The position numbers and the translations under genes were made by a program. A stretch of DNA of 64,000 nucleotides from CAVPCZ01 sp963702445 (GTDB lineage: Bacteria > Bacteroidota > Ignavibacteria > UBA10030 > UBA6906): NCBI GenBank assembly GCA_963702445.1, contig CAVPCZ010000013.1, forward strand, positions 221,647 through 285,646. Reading direction: 5' to 3'. Positions 18,060 through 27,477 of the stretch are shown here, piece after piece (the stretch's first letter is position 1; the number at the start of each line of letters is the position of its first letter). Under the pieces are notes generated by a model. That model did not search any database. It was not told where the DNA came from and saw nothing but the letters and a program-made list of their open reading frames with translations.

Positions 18060-18090
18060 TTGCACATCTCACCGCGTTTCCGTAATTTCT
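18060..18090 (+). promoter_or_regulatory. Promoter, TTG-N20-TAATTTCT
   Basis: TTG 18060-18062, 20-nt spacer, TAATTTCT 18083-18090; ATG of the Xer-like gene follows at 18114. Confidence 0.6.
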
Positions 18091-18113
18091 GTTATTGCGA
18101 TTTCCTGCACCCT

Positions 18114-19046
18114 ATGACCGAACCGGTGTTCAAATCCGTCCGGATGTCCGCGCGCACGCTCACGCAGCAGTACGAGAATTTCGTGCGGAGCCTGCGCGGC
18201 GGCAAGCCCGAAACGCGCGGCACGTATGCACGCGCGCTGCGCGAATTCCTCAGGTGGTTCCCGCGCGACGGGGCCTTCCGGTTCCGCGTGGCCGACGTGC
18301 AGCGGTACAAACGGTATCTGACGGTGCGAAGGAAACTCACCCCCGTTTCGGTCTCGACGTACCTGACCGCGCTGAGGAGGTTCTGCGGTTTTCTCGTGGA
18401 ACGAAAGGTGTTGCGTGACAACCCGGCAACGTTCGTGGGTGGGAATGCCCGGCCCGCCGCTCACACCCGCGACTACCTGACGGCCGAAGCAATCGGAACC
18501 ATCCTTGCCGCCGTCGGGCAGACCGATCTTCGCGGCCGGCGGGACTACGCAATGATGCTCCTGATGGTGCGGTGTGCACTCTCCGAAATCGAACTCATAC
18601 GCGCGGATGTCGGAGATATCTCCCCGCGGGAAGACCTCTGGTGTATGGCGGTCCAGGGCAAGGGGAGGACGGCGAAAGATGCGGTGATTCCACTCCCTCT
18701 TGAAGTGAAAGAGGCGATTGACCGCTACCTTGCCACGCGCGGTGCCGCAGAACAGGGCGATCCGCTCTTTGCGAGCGCGGGGAACCGGACGCGCGGCGGC
18801 AGAATGACCACCCGTGGGGTGCGGGATCGTATCACGGTCCACCTGTCCGCCTCGGGCATCCGCCGGGAAACAGGGGGCAATATTACCCCGTATTCTCTCC
18901 GGCATACCGCAGCGGTCCTCATGGCGCGCGAAGGAGCGACGGCGGACCAGATTCGTGATCGTATGCGGCTCGGGAGTCTGATCACCGCCCGCCTGTATAT
19001 GGAACATTCTTCAACCGACAAGACGCAGACAACCTCGAAGGAATAA
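18114..19046 (+). CDS. Tyrosine recombinase (Xer-like) with altered active site
   Basis: 310 aa. The N-terminal SAM-like DNA-binding domain (about 15-105) and C-terminal catalytic fold (about 115-300) are those of XerC/XerD. The nucleophile Tyr (TARLYMEH), the beta-hairpin Lys (VQGKGRTAKDAVIPL) and one Arg (YSLRHTAA) are present. Three usual catalytic positions differ: the first Arg (normally TGLRxSEL) reads CALSEIEL, the His of HxLRH is Tyr, and the His of LGH is Ser. It may be a regulatory or impaired recombinase. ATG 18114 fits the promoter at 18060. leuS starts 5 bp downstream. Confidence 0.82.
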   Translation: MTEPVFKSVRMSARTLTQQYENFVRSLRGGKPETRGTYARALREFLRWFPRDGAFRFRVADVQRYKRYLTVRRKLTPVSVSTYLTALRRFCGFLVERKVLRDNPATFVGGNARPAAHTRDYLTAEAIGTILAAVGQTDLRGRRDYAMMLLMVRCALSEIELIRADVGDISPREDLWCMAVQGKGRTAKDAVIPLPLEVKEAIDRYLATRGAAEQGDPLFASAGNRTRGGRMTTRGVRDRITVHLSASGIRRETGGNITPYSLRHTAAVLMAREGATADQIRDRMRLGSLITARLYMEHSSTDKTQTTSKE

Positions 19047-19050
19047 GACG

Positions 19051-21633
19051 GTGGCGTACCCTTTCTCCACGATCGAAGAAAAGTGGCAACAGGAGTGGGA
19101 AACACAGCGGACGTTCGCGACACCCCCGGGGGCGACCGGTCCGAAGATCTATGTCCTTGATATGTATCCCTACCCCTCGGGGGCCGGCCTGCATGTGGGA
19201 CATCCCGAAGGGTACACCGCGACAGACATCTTCACACGCTATCGCCGCATGCGCGGTTTCCATGTGCTGCATCCGATGGGCTGGGACGCGTTCGGTCTCC
19301 CGGCCGAACGGTACGCCATGCAAACCAACATCCATCCGCGGGTGACCACCGAGCAGAATATCGCCACCTTCCGGCGGCAGATCAAGATGCTCGGGCTGAG
19401 CTATGACTGGGCGCGGGAAGTGGACACCACCGATCCGGGGTACTACAAATGGACGCAATGGATATTTCTGCAGATCTACAATTCCTGGTACGACCTCCGC
19501 GTCAATAAAGCGCGGCCGATCGGCACGCTGGTCGAGGAGTTCGCCGCGAAGGGGTCCGCGGCCGTTCCTGGAGCGGAGAGTTTTACGGCTGATGAGTGGC
19601 GCGTAAAATCCGCGAAGGACAGGCAGGATATCCTCGCGCGCTATCGCCTGGCATACGTCGCGGAAATTCCCGTCAACTGGTGCGAAGGCCTCGGGACCGT
19701 CCTGGCGAACGAGGAGGTGGACGAATGGGTGGAGAAGGGATACTCGGTTGAGCGCCGCCCGATGTCCCAGTGGATGATGCGCATCACCGCGTACGCCGAA
19801 CGACTGCTGGAGGATGCCGCAACGCTGGATTGGCCGGGGTCCACCCTGGAACAGCAGCGCAACTGGATCGGCCGCTCTGAAGGGGCGGAAATCGTCTTCC
19901 CGATCGCCGGAAGCATGCAGTCCTTGCGCGTGTTCACCACACGGCCCGACACGATATTCGGCGCCACCTATATGGTGCTCGCTCCCGAACACTCCCTCGT
20001 GGACTCGCTGACCACAGCGGAGCAGCGCGCAGCGGTCGCTGCCTATCGTGAGCAAGCCGCCCGCAAAAGCGAACGCGAAAGGGATATCGAACCGGAAAAA
20101 ACCGGGGTCTTCACAGGCGGTCTCGTCGTAAATCCCGCCACCGGTTCGACCATTCCGGTCTGGATAGCGGACTATGTGTTGATGGGCTACGGTACCGGGG
20201 CCATTATGGCGGTGCCGGGGCATGACGAAAGGGACTACGCGTTTGCGAAGAAATTCCACCTGCCCATCGTCGAGGTGGTCACGGGCGGGAATATTGAGGA
20301 AATGGCGTATACGGGTGACGGCCGTGCCGTCAACTCTGCCAACGCTGAAGTCTCCCTGGACGGTCTGGGAACGCCGGAGGCCAAAGCCCGCATTACCGAC
20401 TGGCTCGTCAGGAAAAACCTCGGCAAGGCGGTGGTGCAATTCAAGTTGCGGGACTGGCTCTTCTCGCGTCAACGCTACTGGGGAGAACCGATTCCGATCA
20501 TCCACTTTGAAGACGGAACAATGGAGGCGATGGAGGAAGACGCGCTTCCCCTCCTCCTTCCCGATCTCAAGAAATTCCAGCCCAGCGGCACAACGGATTC
20601 TCCTCTGGTGCTCGCGACCGAATGGGTGAACGTGATCGACGCCAGAACCGGAAAGCGCGGCCGGCGCGAGACGAACACCATGCCGCAATGGGCGGGATCA
20701 TGCTGGTATTACCTCCGCTTTATCGATCCGCACAACGACAACGCATTCTGTGACCCGGCGCTTGAACGCTACTGGATGCCCGTGGATCTCTATGTGGGAG
20801 GCTCCGAGCATGCGGTGCTGCACCTGATGTACGCGCGATTCTGGCACAAGGTACTGTTCGATCTGGGATTCGTCAGTACGGCGGAACCGTTCACGAAACT
20901 CCGTCACCAGGGGATTATCCTGGGCGAAGACTCGCGCAAAATGTCCAAATCCAGGGGGAATGTCGTCAATCCCGACGATGTGGTGAAGCAATACGGGGCC
21001 GATGCGCTGCGGTTGTTCGAGATGTTCATGGGGCCCCTGGAAGAGATGAAGCCGTGGAGCACGCGCGGTGTGGAGGGGGTGTACCGTTTCCTCAACCGGG
21101 TCTGGCGTCTGTTTGATGATGATAAGGGGGGGCTCGATCCGCGCCTTGCACGGCAGGATCCCGCCCCGGAGGAACTGGAGCGGGTCTATCATGCCACGGT
21201 GAAAAAAGTGGGTGAGGATATCGAAGCACTCCGTTTCAACACGGCGATTGCCCAGCTGATGATCTTCGTCAACGAAGTCACGAAAAGCGACATCCGGCCC
21301 CGCCGGCTGCTCGAGCCGTTCGTTCTCCTGCTCGCGCCCTTTGCGCCCCACGTCGCGGAGGAACTCTGGCAGAAATTGGGGCATACGGCAAGTCTGACCC
21401 GCGAGCCGTGGCCGTCCTTCGATCCGGCCAGGATTCAAAGTGCAGAGGTTGAAGTGGTTGTGCAGGTGAACGGAAAGGTACGGGGCAAGATGACCGTGCC
21501 TGTGGATTTGCCCGAGGCGGAGCTCCAGTCCATGGCGACGGCCGACGCCGCGGTGAAAAAACATACGGAAGGAAAATCACTGGTCAAGGCGGTCGTCGTG
21601 AAGAACAAGCTGGTCAATCTGGTGGTGAGGTGA
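19051..21633 (+). CDS. leuS: Leucyl-tRNA synthetase
   Basis: 860 aa, normal for bacterial LeuRS; it charges tRNA-Leu in the cytoplasm. The class I signatures are HVGH (residues 48-51, within YPYPSGAGLHVGHPEGYTA) and KMSKS (about 630-634). The CP1 editing domain shows TTRPDTIFGATYMVLAPEH and GTGAIMAVPGHDERD. The start is GTG 19051 behind AAGGAA. It follows the Xer-like gene by 4 bp and precedes an LPS-core glycosyltransferase, so it probably shares the operon. Confidence 0.98.
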   Translation: MAYPFSTIEEKWQQEWETQRTFATPPGATGPKIYVLDMYPYPSGAGLHVGHPEGYTATDIFTRYRRMRGFHVLHPMGWDAFGLPAERYAMQTNIHPRVTTEQNIATFRRQIKMLGLSYDWAREVDTTDPGYYKWTQWIFLQIYNSWYDLRVNKARPIGTLVEEFAAKGSAAVPGAESFTADEWRVKSAKDRQDILARYRLAYVAEIPVNWCEGLGTVLANEEVDEWVEKGYSVERRPMSQWMMRITAYAERLLEDAATLDWPGSTLEQQRNWIGRSEGAEIVFPIAGSMQSLRVFTTRPDTIFGATYMVLAPEHSLVDSLTTAEQRAAVAAYREQAARKSERERDIEPEKTGVFTGGLVVNPATGSTIPVWIADYVLMGYGTGAIMAVPGHDERDYAFAKKFHLPIVEVVTGGNIEEMAYTGDGRAVNSANAEVSLDGLGTPEAKARITDWLVRKNLGKAVVQFKLRDWLFSRQRYWGEPIPIIHFEDGTMEAMEEDALPLLLPDLKKFQPSGTTDSPLVLATEWVNVIDARTGKRGRRETNTMPQWAGSCWYYLRFIDPHNDNAFCDPALERYWMPVDLYVGGSEHAVLHLMYARFWHKVLFDLGFVSTAEPFTKLRHQGIILGEDSRKMSKSRGNVVNPDDVVKQYGADALRLFEMFMGPLEEMKPWSTRGVEGVYRFLNRVWRLFDDDKGGLDPRLARQDPAPEELERVYHATVKKVGEDIEALRFNTAIAQLMIFVNEVTKSDIRPRRLLEPFVLLLAPFAPHVAEELWQKLGHTASLTREPWPSFDPARIQSAEVEVVVQVNGKVRGKMTVPVDLPEAELQSMATADAAVKKHTEGKSLVKAVVVKNKLVNLVVR

Positions 21634-21637
21634 GCGT

Positions 21638-22459
21638 ATGGAGAGGCTGAGTGTGATCCTGGTGACGCTGAACGAGGAGCGCAACATCGACCGCTGCCTC
21701 GGGAGTGTCCGCTGGGCTGACGAAATCATCGTTGTGGATTCCTTCAGCATCGACCGGACGGTGGAGCGCGCGCGCGCGTACACGGAGAAGGTCTACCAGC
21801 ACGAATACCCGGGAACGAGCAAGCAGGTGGAGCGGGGCATCGGGTATGCCACGGGCGACTGGGTCTTTCTTATCGATGCCGACGAAGAGATGTCTCCGGA
21901 ACTGGCCGCCGACGTCCGGAGAATCCTGCACGAGGGGACGGACCTGGCCGGGTTCACGTTCATCCGCAAGCCGCGTGCATTCGGCCGCTGGATCGAGCAC
22001 GGCGGGTGGTTTCCCGACGAGCAGTTCCGGTTTTTCCGGAAGGACAACTACTATCCCGAACATCAGGAAATCCACGGGGGGTTCAATACGAGGGGGAAAA
22101 AGGGCCGGCTCGAGGGATACCTCTTTCATCACACGTACGAGACGATCTACTCGTATGTGGAGAAGATGAATGAATACACGTCGCTCCATGTGTCGAACAA
22201 ACTGAAGGACAACCCGGACGCCCGGGCCCGCCGGTCTGATCTGCTGCTCAGCCCGCTTTCACACTTTCTCAGGAAGTTCATCTCGAACAAGGGCTACAGG
22301 GATGGATTTCATGGATTCGTGCTGGCCTTGCTCGACGCCACATATACCATGCTGCTGTACGCAAAACTCTGGGAGTACCGGATGCGGCAGGCGGAAGGGA
22401 AGGGGCAGCTCCCGCCCATCACCAATGCAGAACTTAACCGCCTGAAGCAAAGACCATGA
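21638..22459 (+). CDS. Family 2 glycosyltransferase, LPS-core type (WaaE/KdtX-like)
   Basis: 273 aa, GT-A fold. It has the N-terminal LSVILVTLNEERNIDRCL, the DADEEM metal-binding motif, and RWIEHGGWFPDEQFRFFRK, typical of the WaaE/KdtX group that adds a hexose to inner-core Kdo or heptose. The C-terminal membrane-associated helices (GYRDGFHGFVLALLDATYTML) fit action at the inner membrane. It overlaps msbA by 4 bp. The sugar donor cannot be read from sequence. Confidence 0.88.
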   Translation: MERLSVILVTLNEERNIDRCLGSVRWADEIIVVDSFSIDRTVERARAYTEKVYQHEYPGTSKQVERGIGYATGDWVFLIDADEEMSPELAADVRRILHEGTDLAGFTFIRKPRAFGRWIEHGGWFPDEQFRFFRKDNYYPEHQEIHGGFNTRGKKGRLEGYLFHHTYETIYSYVEKMNEYTSLHVSNKLKDNPDARARRSDLLLSPLSHFLRKFISNKGYRDGFHGFVLALLDATYTMLLYAKLWEYRMRQAEGKGQLPPITNAELNRLKQRP

Positions 22460-24300
22460 CGACCTACCGCCGGGTTTTGAGCCACCTCAAACCGTACTGG
22501 CTGAAGCTGAGCGTTTCGATGCTGTGCTCGGTCCTCTTCTCGCTCGCCAGCGGTATGTCCATCTATCTCACCATCCCTCTGCTGGAGACCCTGTTCGCCA
22601 AGCCGGGAGCCCCGGCGGCGATCGCTCCGGTGACCGCCCCGGTGTCCTTTCTGCCGGGGTGGTTGGCGAACCTCAAAGACAGCGTGTCGCATGGCTTTCA
22701 ATCGCTGGTGTTCCGCGACACCCCTGCGGATTCGCTCTTCAATATCTGCATCGTGGTGGTGATCGCGTTCTTCTTCCGGAATCTCTTTGGCTATCTCCAG
22801 TCGAATCTGATCATGGCGGTGGAGCAGGGCCTCATCCGGGACCTGCGCAACGCCCTGTACCGTCACATCCATCAGCTGCCGCTGGCGTACTTCACCAATG
22901 AGCGGACAGGCAATCTGATCTCGCGCGTGATGAACGACGTGCCGGTGATCAACACCGGCATCTCCGCCACCTTCCAGACCATGATCCGCGAACCGCTGCT
23001 GATCGCCGTCTACCTCACCATGACGCTGATGATCAGCTGGAAACTCACCCTGATTGCGTTTGTTGTCTTCCCGCTGGTGCTGCTGATCATCGCCAGCATC
23101 GGCCGGAGAGTGCACCGGGAATCCGGGCTGGTGCAGGAAAGCATCGCCGACCTGACCTCCGTGCTGCATGAGACGATCTCGGGGGTGAAGGTCGTCAAGG
23201 CGTTCGCGATGGAGGATTTTGAAAACAGGAAATTCGCCCGCGAAGGGCAGGGATACCTCGATACCATCCTCCGTGTGACGCGTGTGCGAAACCTGGCTTC
23301 CCCATCCACGGAATTCCTGAGCGCAGCCGCGGGATCCGTGATCATCTGGTACGGCGGTATGCAGGTCCTTTCGCACGAGGCGCTGAAGGCCAGTGAGTTT
23401 CTCGGTTTCCTGTTTGCCATCTTTCAACTCATGCCTCCCATCAAGGAACTCAGCGGTGTCAATAACCGTATTCAGGAAGCGACCGCCGCGGGAAAGCGGG
23501 TTTTTGATATCCTGGACACGGAGCCGGGGATCAAGGATGCGGTCCGGCCCCTGCGACTGAACGAATTTCGTTCCGAGATCGCCTTCCGCGACGTATCCTT
23601 CCACTACCAGGAAGGTGATCCGGTTCTTGCGCACATCTCCCTGACCATCCGCAAGGGGGAAGTCGTCGCCATTGTGGGACCCAGCGGGGCCGGAAAATCC
23701 ACGCTGGTGGATCTCGTCCCCAGGTTCTACGATCCCAGCGACGGCTCCATTGCGATCGATGGCGTGGACCTCAAAGACGTTGAGCTGAAATCACTGCGGG
23801 AGCTGATCGGCATCGTGACCCAGGAGACGATTCTCTTCAACGATACGGTGCGGAACAACATCGCCTATGGACTTGACGACTGCCCCATCGAGAAAATCAT
23901 CGATGCCGCCAGGGCCGCGAATGCGCACAACTTCATCCAGGAGATGCCCAAGGGCTATGAATCGCTGATCGGTGAACGCGGGGTCAAGATTTCCGGGGGC
24001 GAACGTCAGCGCCTTGCACTGGCCCGGGCCATCCTGAAGAACCCCCCGATTCTGATCCTGGACGAAGCGACATCCGCCCTGGACACCGAATCGGAAATCC
24101 TCGTCCAGGAGGCAATCGAACGGCTGATGGCCGGACGCACGTCCATCGTTATCGCCCACCGGCTTTCCACCGTTCAGCACGCGGACCGTATCGTGGTCCT
24201 TGAAAGCGGACGGGTCGTGGAAACGGGAAAGCACGCCGCATTGCTCAGGAAGCGCAGCGGCCTGTACAGGAAACTGTTCAACCTCCAGTTCAGAGTGTAG
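22456..24300 (+). CDS. msbA: Lipid A/LPS export ABC transporter (MsbA-like), fused membrane and ATPase domains
   Basis: 614 aa. Six membrane helices (about 1-330) precede an ABC ATPase with Walker A GPSGAGKST (about 411), Q-loop VTQETILF, signature ISGGERQRLALARA (about 513) and Walker B ILILDEATSALD (about 533). The context between two LPS-type glycosyltransferases supports an MsbA role: flipping lipid A-core across the inner membrane. A multidrug role cannot be excluded by sequence alone. It has an ATGA overlap with the preceding gene. Confidence 0.9.
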   Translation: MTTYRRVLSHLKPYWLKLSVSMLCSVLFSLASGMSIYLTIPLLETLFAKPGAPAAIAPVTAPVSFLPGWLANLKDSVSHGFQSLVFRDTPADSLFNICIVVVIAFFFRNLFGYLQSNLIMAVEQGLIRDLRNALYRHIHQLPLAYFTNERTGNLISRVMNDVPVINTGISATFQTMIREPLLIAVYLTMTLMISWKLTLIAFVVFPLVLLIIASIGRRVHRESGLVQESIADLTSVLHETISGVKVVKAFAMEDFENRKFAREGQGYLDTILRVTRVRNLASPSTEFLSAAAGSVIIWYGGMQVLSHEALKASEFLGFLFAIFQLMPPIKELSGVNNRIQEATAAGKRVFDILDTEPGIKDAVRPLRLNEFRSEIAFRDVSFHYQEGDPVLAHISLTIRKGEVVAIVGPSGAGKSTLVDLVPRFYDPSDGSIAIDGVDLKDVELKSLRELIGIVTQETILFNDTVRNNIAYGLDDCPIEKIIDAARAANAHNFIQEMPKGYESLIGERGVKISGGERQRLALARAILKNPPILILDEATSALDTESEILVQEAIERLMAGRTSIVIAHRLSTVQHADRIVVLESGRVVETGKHAALLRKRSGLYRKLFNLQFRV

Positions 24301-24305
24301 CCGCG

Positions 24306-25079
24306 ATGGCAACACTGAGCGTTATCACCCTTACACTCAATGAATCGACAAACCTCTCCGACTGTCTTGCAGGCGTGCAATGGGCGGACGAGCTGATCGT
24401 TGTGGATTCGGGCAGTACGGATGGAACGCTGGAGATTGCCCGGAGATTCACGCAGAACATTTTCACCATTGAATGGAACGGATACGGCGCCGCCCGGAAC
24501 TTCGCTCTGGGAAAGGCACACGGCGACTGGATCCTCTGGCTTGACGCCGACGAGCGCGTGACGCCCGAACTGGCCGGGGAGATCCGTTCCCTGCTGGCTG
24601 CTCCCCCCTCCGGAGTCACCGGCTACAGCATCGCGCGAAGGGCGTATTTCCTGGGTCGCTGGATCAAACACAGCGGGTGGTATCCCTCGCGCGTCGTCCG
24701 CCTCTTCCGGAGCGGATCAGGCCGCTTCAGCGAAACCCGTGTGCACGAACAACTGCAGGTGGACGGCAAAGTGGTCCATACCACACACGATCTTCTGCAT
24801 TTCACCGACCCCGATCTGTTTCACTACCTGCACAAATTCAACCGGTACACATCGCTGGCGGCCGGAGACATGGATACGGCAGGGCGCCGCTTCAGGCTCA
24901 TTGATGTGGTGGTCAGGCCGGCGTTCCAATTCGTGAAAATGTATCTCTTCCGTCAGGGATTCCGGGACGGTCTGGAAGGGTTCATGCTGGCGGTCCTCTC
25001 TTCCGCCTACGTGTTTACAAAATACGCCAAATTGTGGGAACGCACCCGCGGGCCGGCACCCCCCGCCGCGCGGACATGA
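24306..25079 (+). CDS. Family 2 glycosyltransferase, LPS-core type
   Basis: 257 aa, a homologue of the enzyme at 21638. It has LSVITLTLNESTNLSDCL, the WLDADERV metal-binding motif, YFLGRWIKHSGWYPSRVVRLFR and a C-terminal hydrophobic segment. It lies 5 bp after msbA in the same operon and probably adds another core sugar on the inner face of the membrane. Confidence 0.88.
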   Translation: MATLSVITLTLNESTNLSDCLAGVQWADELIVVDSGSTDGTLEIARRFTQNIFTIEWNGYGAARNFALGKAHGDWILWLDADERVTPELAGEIRSLLAAPPSGVTGYSIARRAYFLGRWIKHSGWYPSRVVRLFRSGSGRFSETRVHEQLQVDGKVVHTTHDLLHFTDPDLFHYLHKFNRYTSLAAGDMDTAGRRFRLIDVVVRPAFQFVKMYLFRQGFRDGLEGFMLAVLSSAYVFTKYAKLWERTRGPAPPAART

Positions 25080-25093
25080 GAAGGAGTCTCGCC

Positions 25094-25357
25094 ATGGACG
25101 AAGCCGAAAGAAACCGGATGCTCTTCGCACAGCTCGTGATCATGTTTCACGCCGCGACGATGCAGCAACTGGGCAAGGTGAAACATCCGGTCACCGGCGA
25201 AATCGGGAAGGACCTCCCGGCAGCGCAGGCCTCGATTGATATACTCGACATGCTGCGCGCGCTGACAAAGGGGAACCTTTCCGTCGAAGAAGACCAGCTG
25301 CTCGCGGGGATTCTGCAGGAACTGAAACTGGTGTACGTTCAGGAGTCGAAGACATGA
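25094..25357 (+). CDS. DUF1844 protein
   Basis: 87 aa, the normal size for DUF1844, with LFAQLVIMFHAATMQQLGKV and QASIDILDMLRALTKGNLSVEE. Function is unknown. ATG 25094 follows AAGGAG at a good distance; an in-frame start at 25034 would overlap the upstream gene. The stop overlaps nadK by 4 bp. Confidence 0.88.
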   Translation: MDEAERNRMLFAQLVIMFHAATMQQLGKVKHPVTGEIGKDLPAAQASIDILDMLRALTKGNLSVEEDQLLAGILQELKLVYVQESKT

Positions 25358-26232
25358 CCGTCGCCATCATCGGGAACAAGAACAAATCGGGTTTGCTCGA
25401 CGCGGTCGCGCGGCTGGTGGGACAGCTGCGTGAGAGTGGAACCGGGTATGTGCTGGAAGAGGGGGTCGGAGCGCTCCTGGCAGCCAGCGGGATTCAGGTG
25501 GACAGCGGATGTGTGCGCGGTGTGCAGGAATGTGTCGAGAGGAGCGACCTGCTTGTCGCCTTTGGCGGAGACGGCACTATTCTTGCCGCCGCAAAACTCG
25601 TGGGCGCACGTGGCACGCCGATTCTCGGAGTGAACCTCGGGAAACTGGGGTTTCTCGCCGAGCTTTCGCCTGACGATATGAGCCATGCCCTGGGAGACAT
25701 CCTGGCGGGCAAGTTTGCGGTGGAGGAACGACTGGTCCTTGAGGCGGCCACGCCGGCATTGCCGGGCAAGTTGGTGTATGCGGTGAACGACATCGTCGTG
25801 GACAAATCCCGCTCCTCGCGCCTGATCGATGTCCACCTGCATATTGACGGGGTATTTGCGGTAACCTATCGCGGGGACGGCCTGATTGTCTCCACACCAA
25901 CCGGCTCAACGGGGTATGCCCTGTCGAACAACGGTCCGATTGTCATCCCCACCTGCGGTGTCATAGGCATCACACCCATCGCACCACATACACTCAACGG
26001 TCGTCCGCTGATTGTTCCCGAGACCTGTGAAATCCGGATTGAAGTACATGCTGACTCTGACGAGGTACTGCTCTCTTCGGACGGGCAGGCGGAGGCGCTC
26101 ATGCGGCCCCCGGGGGAGATCACGATCCGGAAAGCGCCGTTCCCGGTGCGTCTGGTGAAGCGGATGGACCGTTCCTACTTTGATGTGTTGCGTGCGAAGC
26201 TTTTCTGGGGTGCCGACGCACGGACGGTATGA
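25354..26232 (+). CDS. nadK: NAD kinase
   Basis: 292 aa; it phosphorylates NAD to NADP in the cytoplasm. The family motifs are GGDGT (residues 71-75, AFGGDGTILAAAKL), NLGKLGFLAE and TPTGSTGYALSNNGPIV. It is the last gene of the leuS-msbA-nadK stretch and ends 1 bp from the convergent lipoprotein gene. Confidence 0.97.
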   Translation: MTVAIIGNKNKSGLLDAVARLVGQLRESGTGYVLEEGVGALLAASGIQVDSGCVRGVQECVERSDLLVAFGGDGTILAAAKLVGARGTPILGVNLGKLGFLAELSPDDMSHALGDILAGKFAVEERLVLEAATPALPGKLVYAVNDIVVDKSRSSRLIDVHLHIDGVFAVTYRGDGLIVSTPTGSTGYALSNNGPIVIPTCGVIGITPIAPHTLNGRPLIVPETCEIRIEVHADSDEVLLSSDGQAEALMRPPGEITIRKAPFPVRLVKRMDRSYFDVLRAKLFWGADARTV

Positions 26233-26233
26233 C

Positions 26234-26647
26234 TCAGTTGTTTATCGCGCCCTCGCCAATCCACGCACGGATGCCCGTAATCTGGTTTTGATTCAACGGG
26301 CTCCGGTTCAACGGCATGCGTGCGCCGACTCTTCCTTCAATCCGCATGACCAGCATGCTCTGCTCCGGTTGTCCGCGTATGACGACCAGCGTGCCCCCGT
26401 ACATGAGCTTGTCGTATGAGGTCAGGGAAAGGGCGCTCTGGTGCGCCCCGTCGTCGTGGCAGCCGGACAACGCGCATGCCTGGTTGAACAACGGCTGAAC
26501 CTGCTGCCCGTAGGAAACATTCGAGGACGGAAAAACAATATTCGACGGGCTGTCCCCGTCGAGCGGGTTGTTCTCATCCTTGCATCCGCCTGCCAGGAAT
26601 GCGGTCAGGATCAGGAGAACAGCGGCACATCGCCGTGGGACGATCAT
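26234..26647 (-). CDS. Lipoprotein with a possible CX4CH heme-type motif
   Basis: 137 aa. The signal sequence ends in a lipobox (LAGGC, Cys about 22). The mature part has QPLFNQACALSGCHDDG: two Cys separated by four residues and followed by His, set in the context (VQPLFNxxC...GCH, late R-x-P-L) typical of planctomycete-type cytochrome c-like proteins. If heme is bound the motif is CX4CH rather than CXXCH; otherwise the Cys pair may be structural. It overlaps the upstream DUF4013 gene by 4 bp. Confidence 0.72.
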   Translation of the reverse strand: MIVPRRCAAVLLILTAFLAGGCKDENNPLDGDSPSNIVFPSSNVSYGQQVQPLFNQACALSGCHDDGAHQSALSLTSYDKLMYGGTLVVIRGQPEQSMLVMRIEGRVGARMPLNRSPLNQNQITGIRAWIGEGAINN

Positions 26648-27312
26648 TCCGTTGTCCCTTCGCGGGCGCGCTCCAGGTAGAGGAGTCCGCTCATGTATGA
26701 TGAAACCGCGTATGCGTAGAACATGGTGAAAAAGAATCCAATGAGAAACACTACTGCGCCGATGCCGCCGAAGGACTGCAGCCCGAATGCGAGAAGGGCC
26801 ACGACCAGCGAGTTTTGCCAGTTGGCGCGAAACAGGGTGACGATGCGTACAACATCGATGGCGTCGCCGATGCGCTCACGCTCGGCCAACCGGTAAATGA
26901 TGATCGGCGTGGCGATGCTCAGCACAAGACCGTACGGCACGATGAGGAGGGTGAGCCCGAAGAGATAGATGCCGAAAGCCAATCCAGCGACATCAGATTG
27001 ATCGGCAAATCCACTTGCCGCGGCGAGGCCGATCAGGGGAACCATGAAGATGAAGATGGGAATCAGATAGACAAGGTAGACCACGCAGAACTTGATCCCC
27101 AGGACGAACTTCACGCCGATTTCGTCCCACTCCGGGAGGGCGGGTTCCTGCCGGCGCATGACCCGTTGCGTAATCTGCAGGAAATACCCGAGGAGGATGA
27201 AGAATCCCACGAGCACAAGGCTCAAGATCATGAAAACAGCTGCAATCGCGGTCTTGGACACCCAGGACGGGTCTTTGAATATGAAGTAAAATGCCTTGCC
27301 AAGGTCTTTCAT
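26644..27312 (-). CDS. DUF4013 integral membrane protein
   Basis: 222 aa with about six membrane helices. It has the DUF4013-like pattern of an N-terminal FKDPSWVSKTAIAA, then LPEWDEIGVKFVLGIK after the first helix pair. Function is unknown. It is the first gene of a two-gene operon with the lipoprotein, driven by the promoter at 27338-27368. Confidence 0.75.
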   Translation of the reverse strand: MKDLGKAFYFIFKDPSWVSKTAIAAVFMILSLVLVGFFILLGYFLQITQRVMRRQEPALPEWDEIGVKFVLGIKFCVVYLVYLIPIFIFMVPLIGLAAASGFADQSDVAGLAFGIYLFGLTLLIVPYGLVLSIATPIIIYRLAERERIGDAIDVVRIVTLFRANWQNSLVVALLAFGLQSFGGIGAVVFLIGFFFTMFYAYAVSSYMSGLLYLERAREGTTE

Positions 27313-27337
27313 TTTCTGCCATGCTTCCAGTGGTATG

Positions 27338-27368
27338 TAAGTATACGCAAGGTTGCTGTCGGATTCAA
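27338..27368 (-). promoter_or_regulatory. Promoter, TTG-N20-TATACTTA
   Basis: On the minus strand, TTG (27368-27366), 20-nt spacer, TATACTTA (27345-27338), 25 bp before the DUF4013 start. It is divergent from the tRNA-Ala promoter. Confidence 0.65.
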
Positions 27369-27395
27369 GCTGTCGGGCGCAAGCCGTTCGCCTTC

Positions 27396-27426
27396 TTGCT
27401 TTTAATACGTGTCTTTCGTATTTTTG
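27396..27426 (+). promoter_or_regulatory. Promoter of tRNA-Ala, TTG-N20-TATTTTTG
   Basis: TTG 27396-27398, 20-nt spacer, TATTTTTG 27419-27426. The second element matches the published Bacteroidota TAnnTTTG exactly. Confidence 0.7.
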
Positions 27427-27477
27427 ATGCCGTCAGAGGCGGAGCCCTTTCCCTTCTGCCGATGAGATCCTTCCCAT

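Noticed and set aside
16300..18072. Long minus-strand open frame opposite the second RsbU-like gene
   Set aside because: Composition (runs of His, Arg, Pro) and lack of motifs show it is a shadow of the phosphatase gene in GC-rich DNA.
18982..20688. Long minus-strand open frame opposite leuS
   Set aside because: The leuS frame has all LeuRS motifs; the antisense frame has none and no ribosome site.
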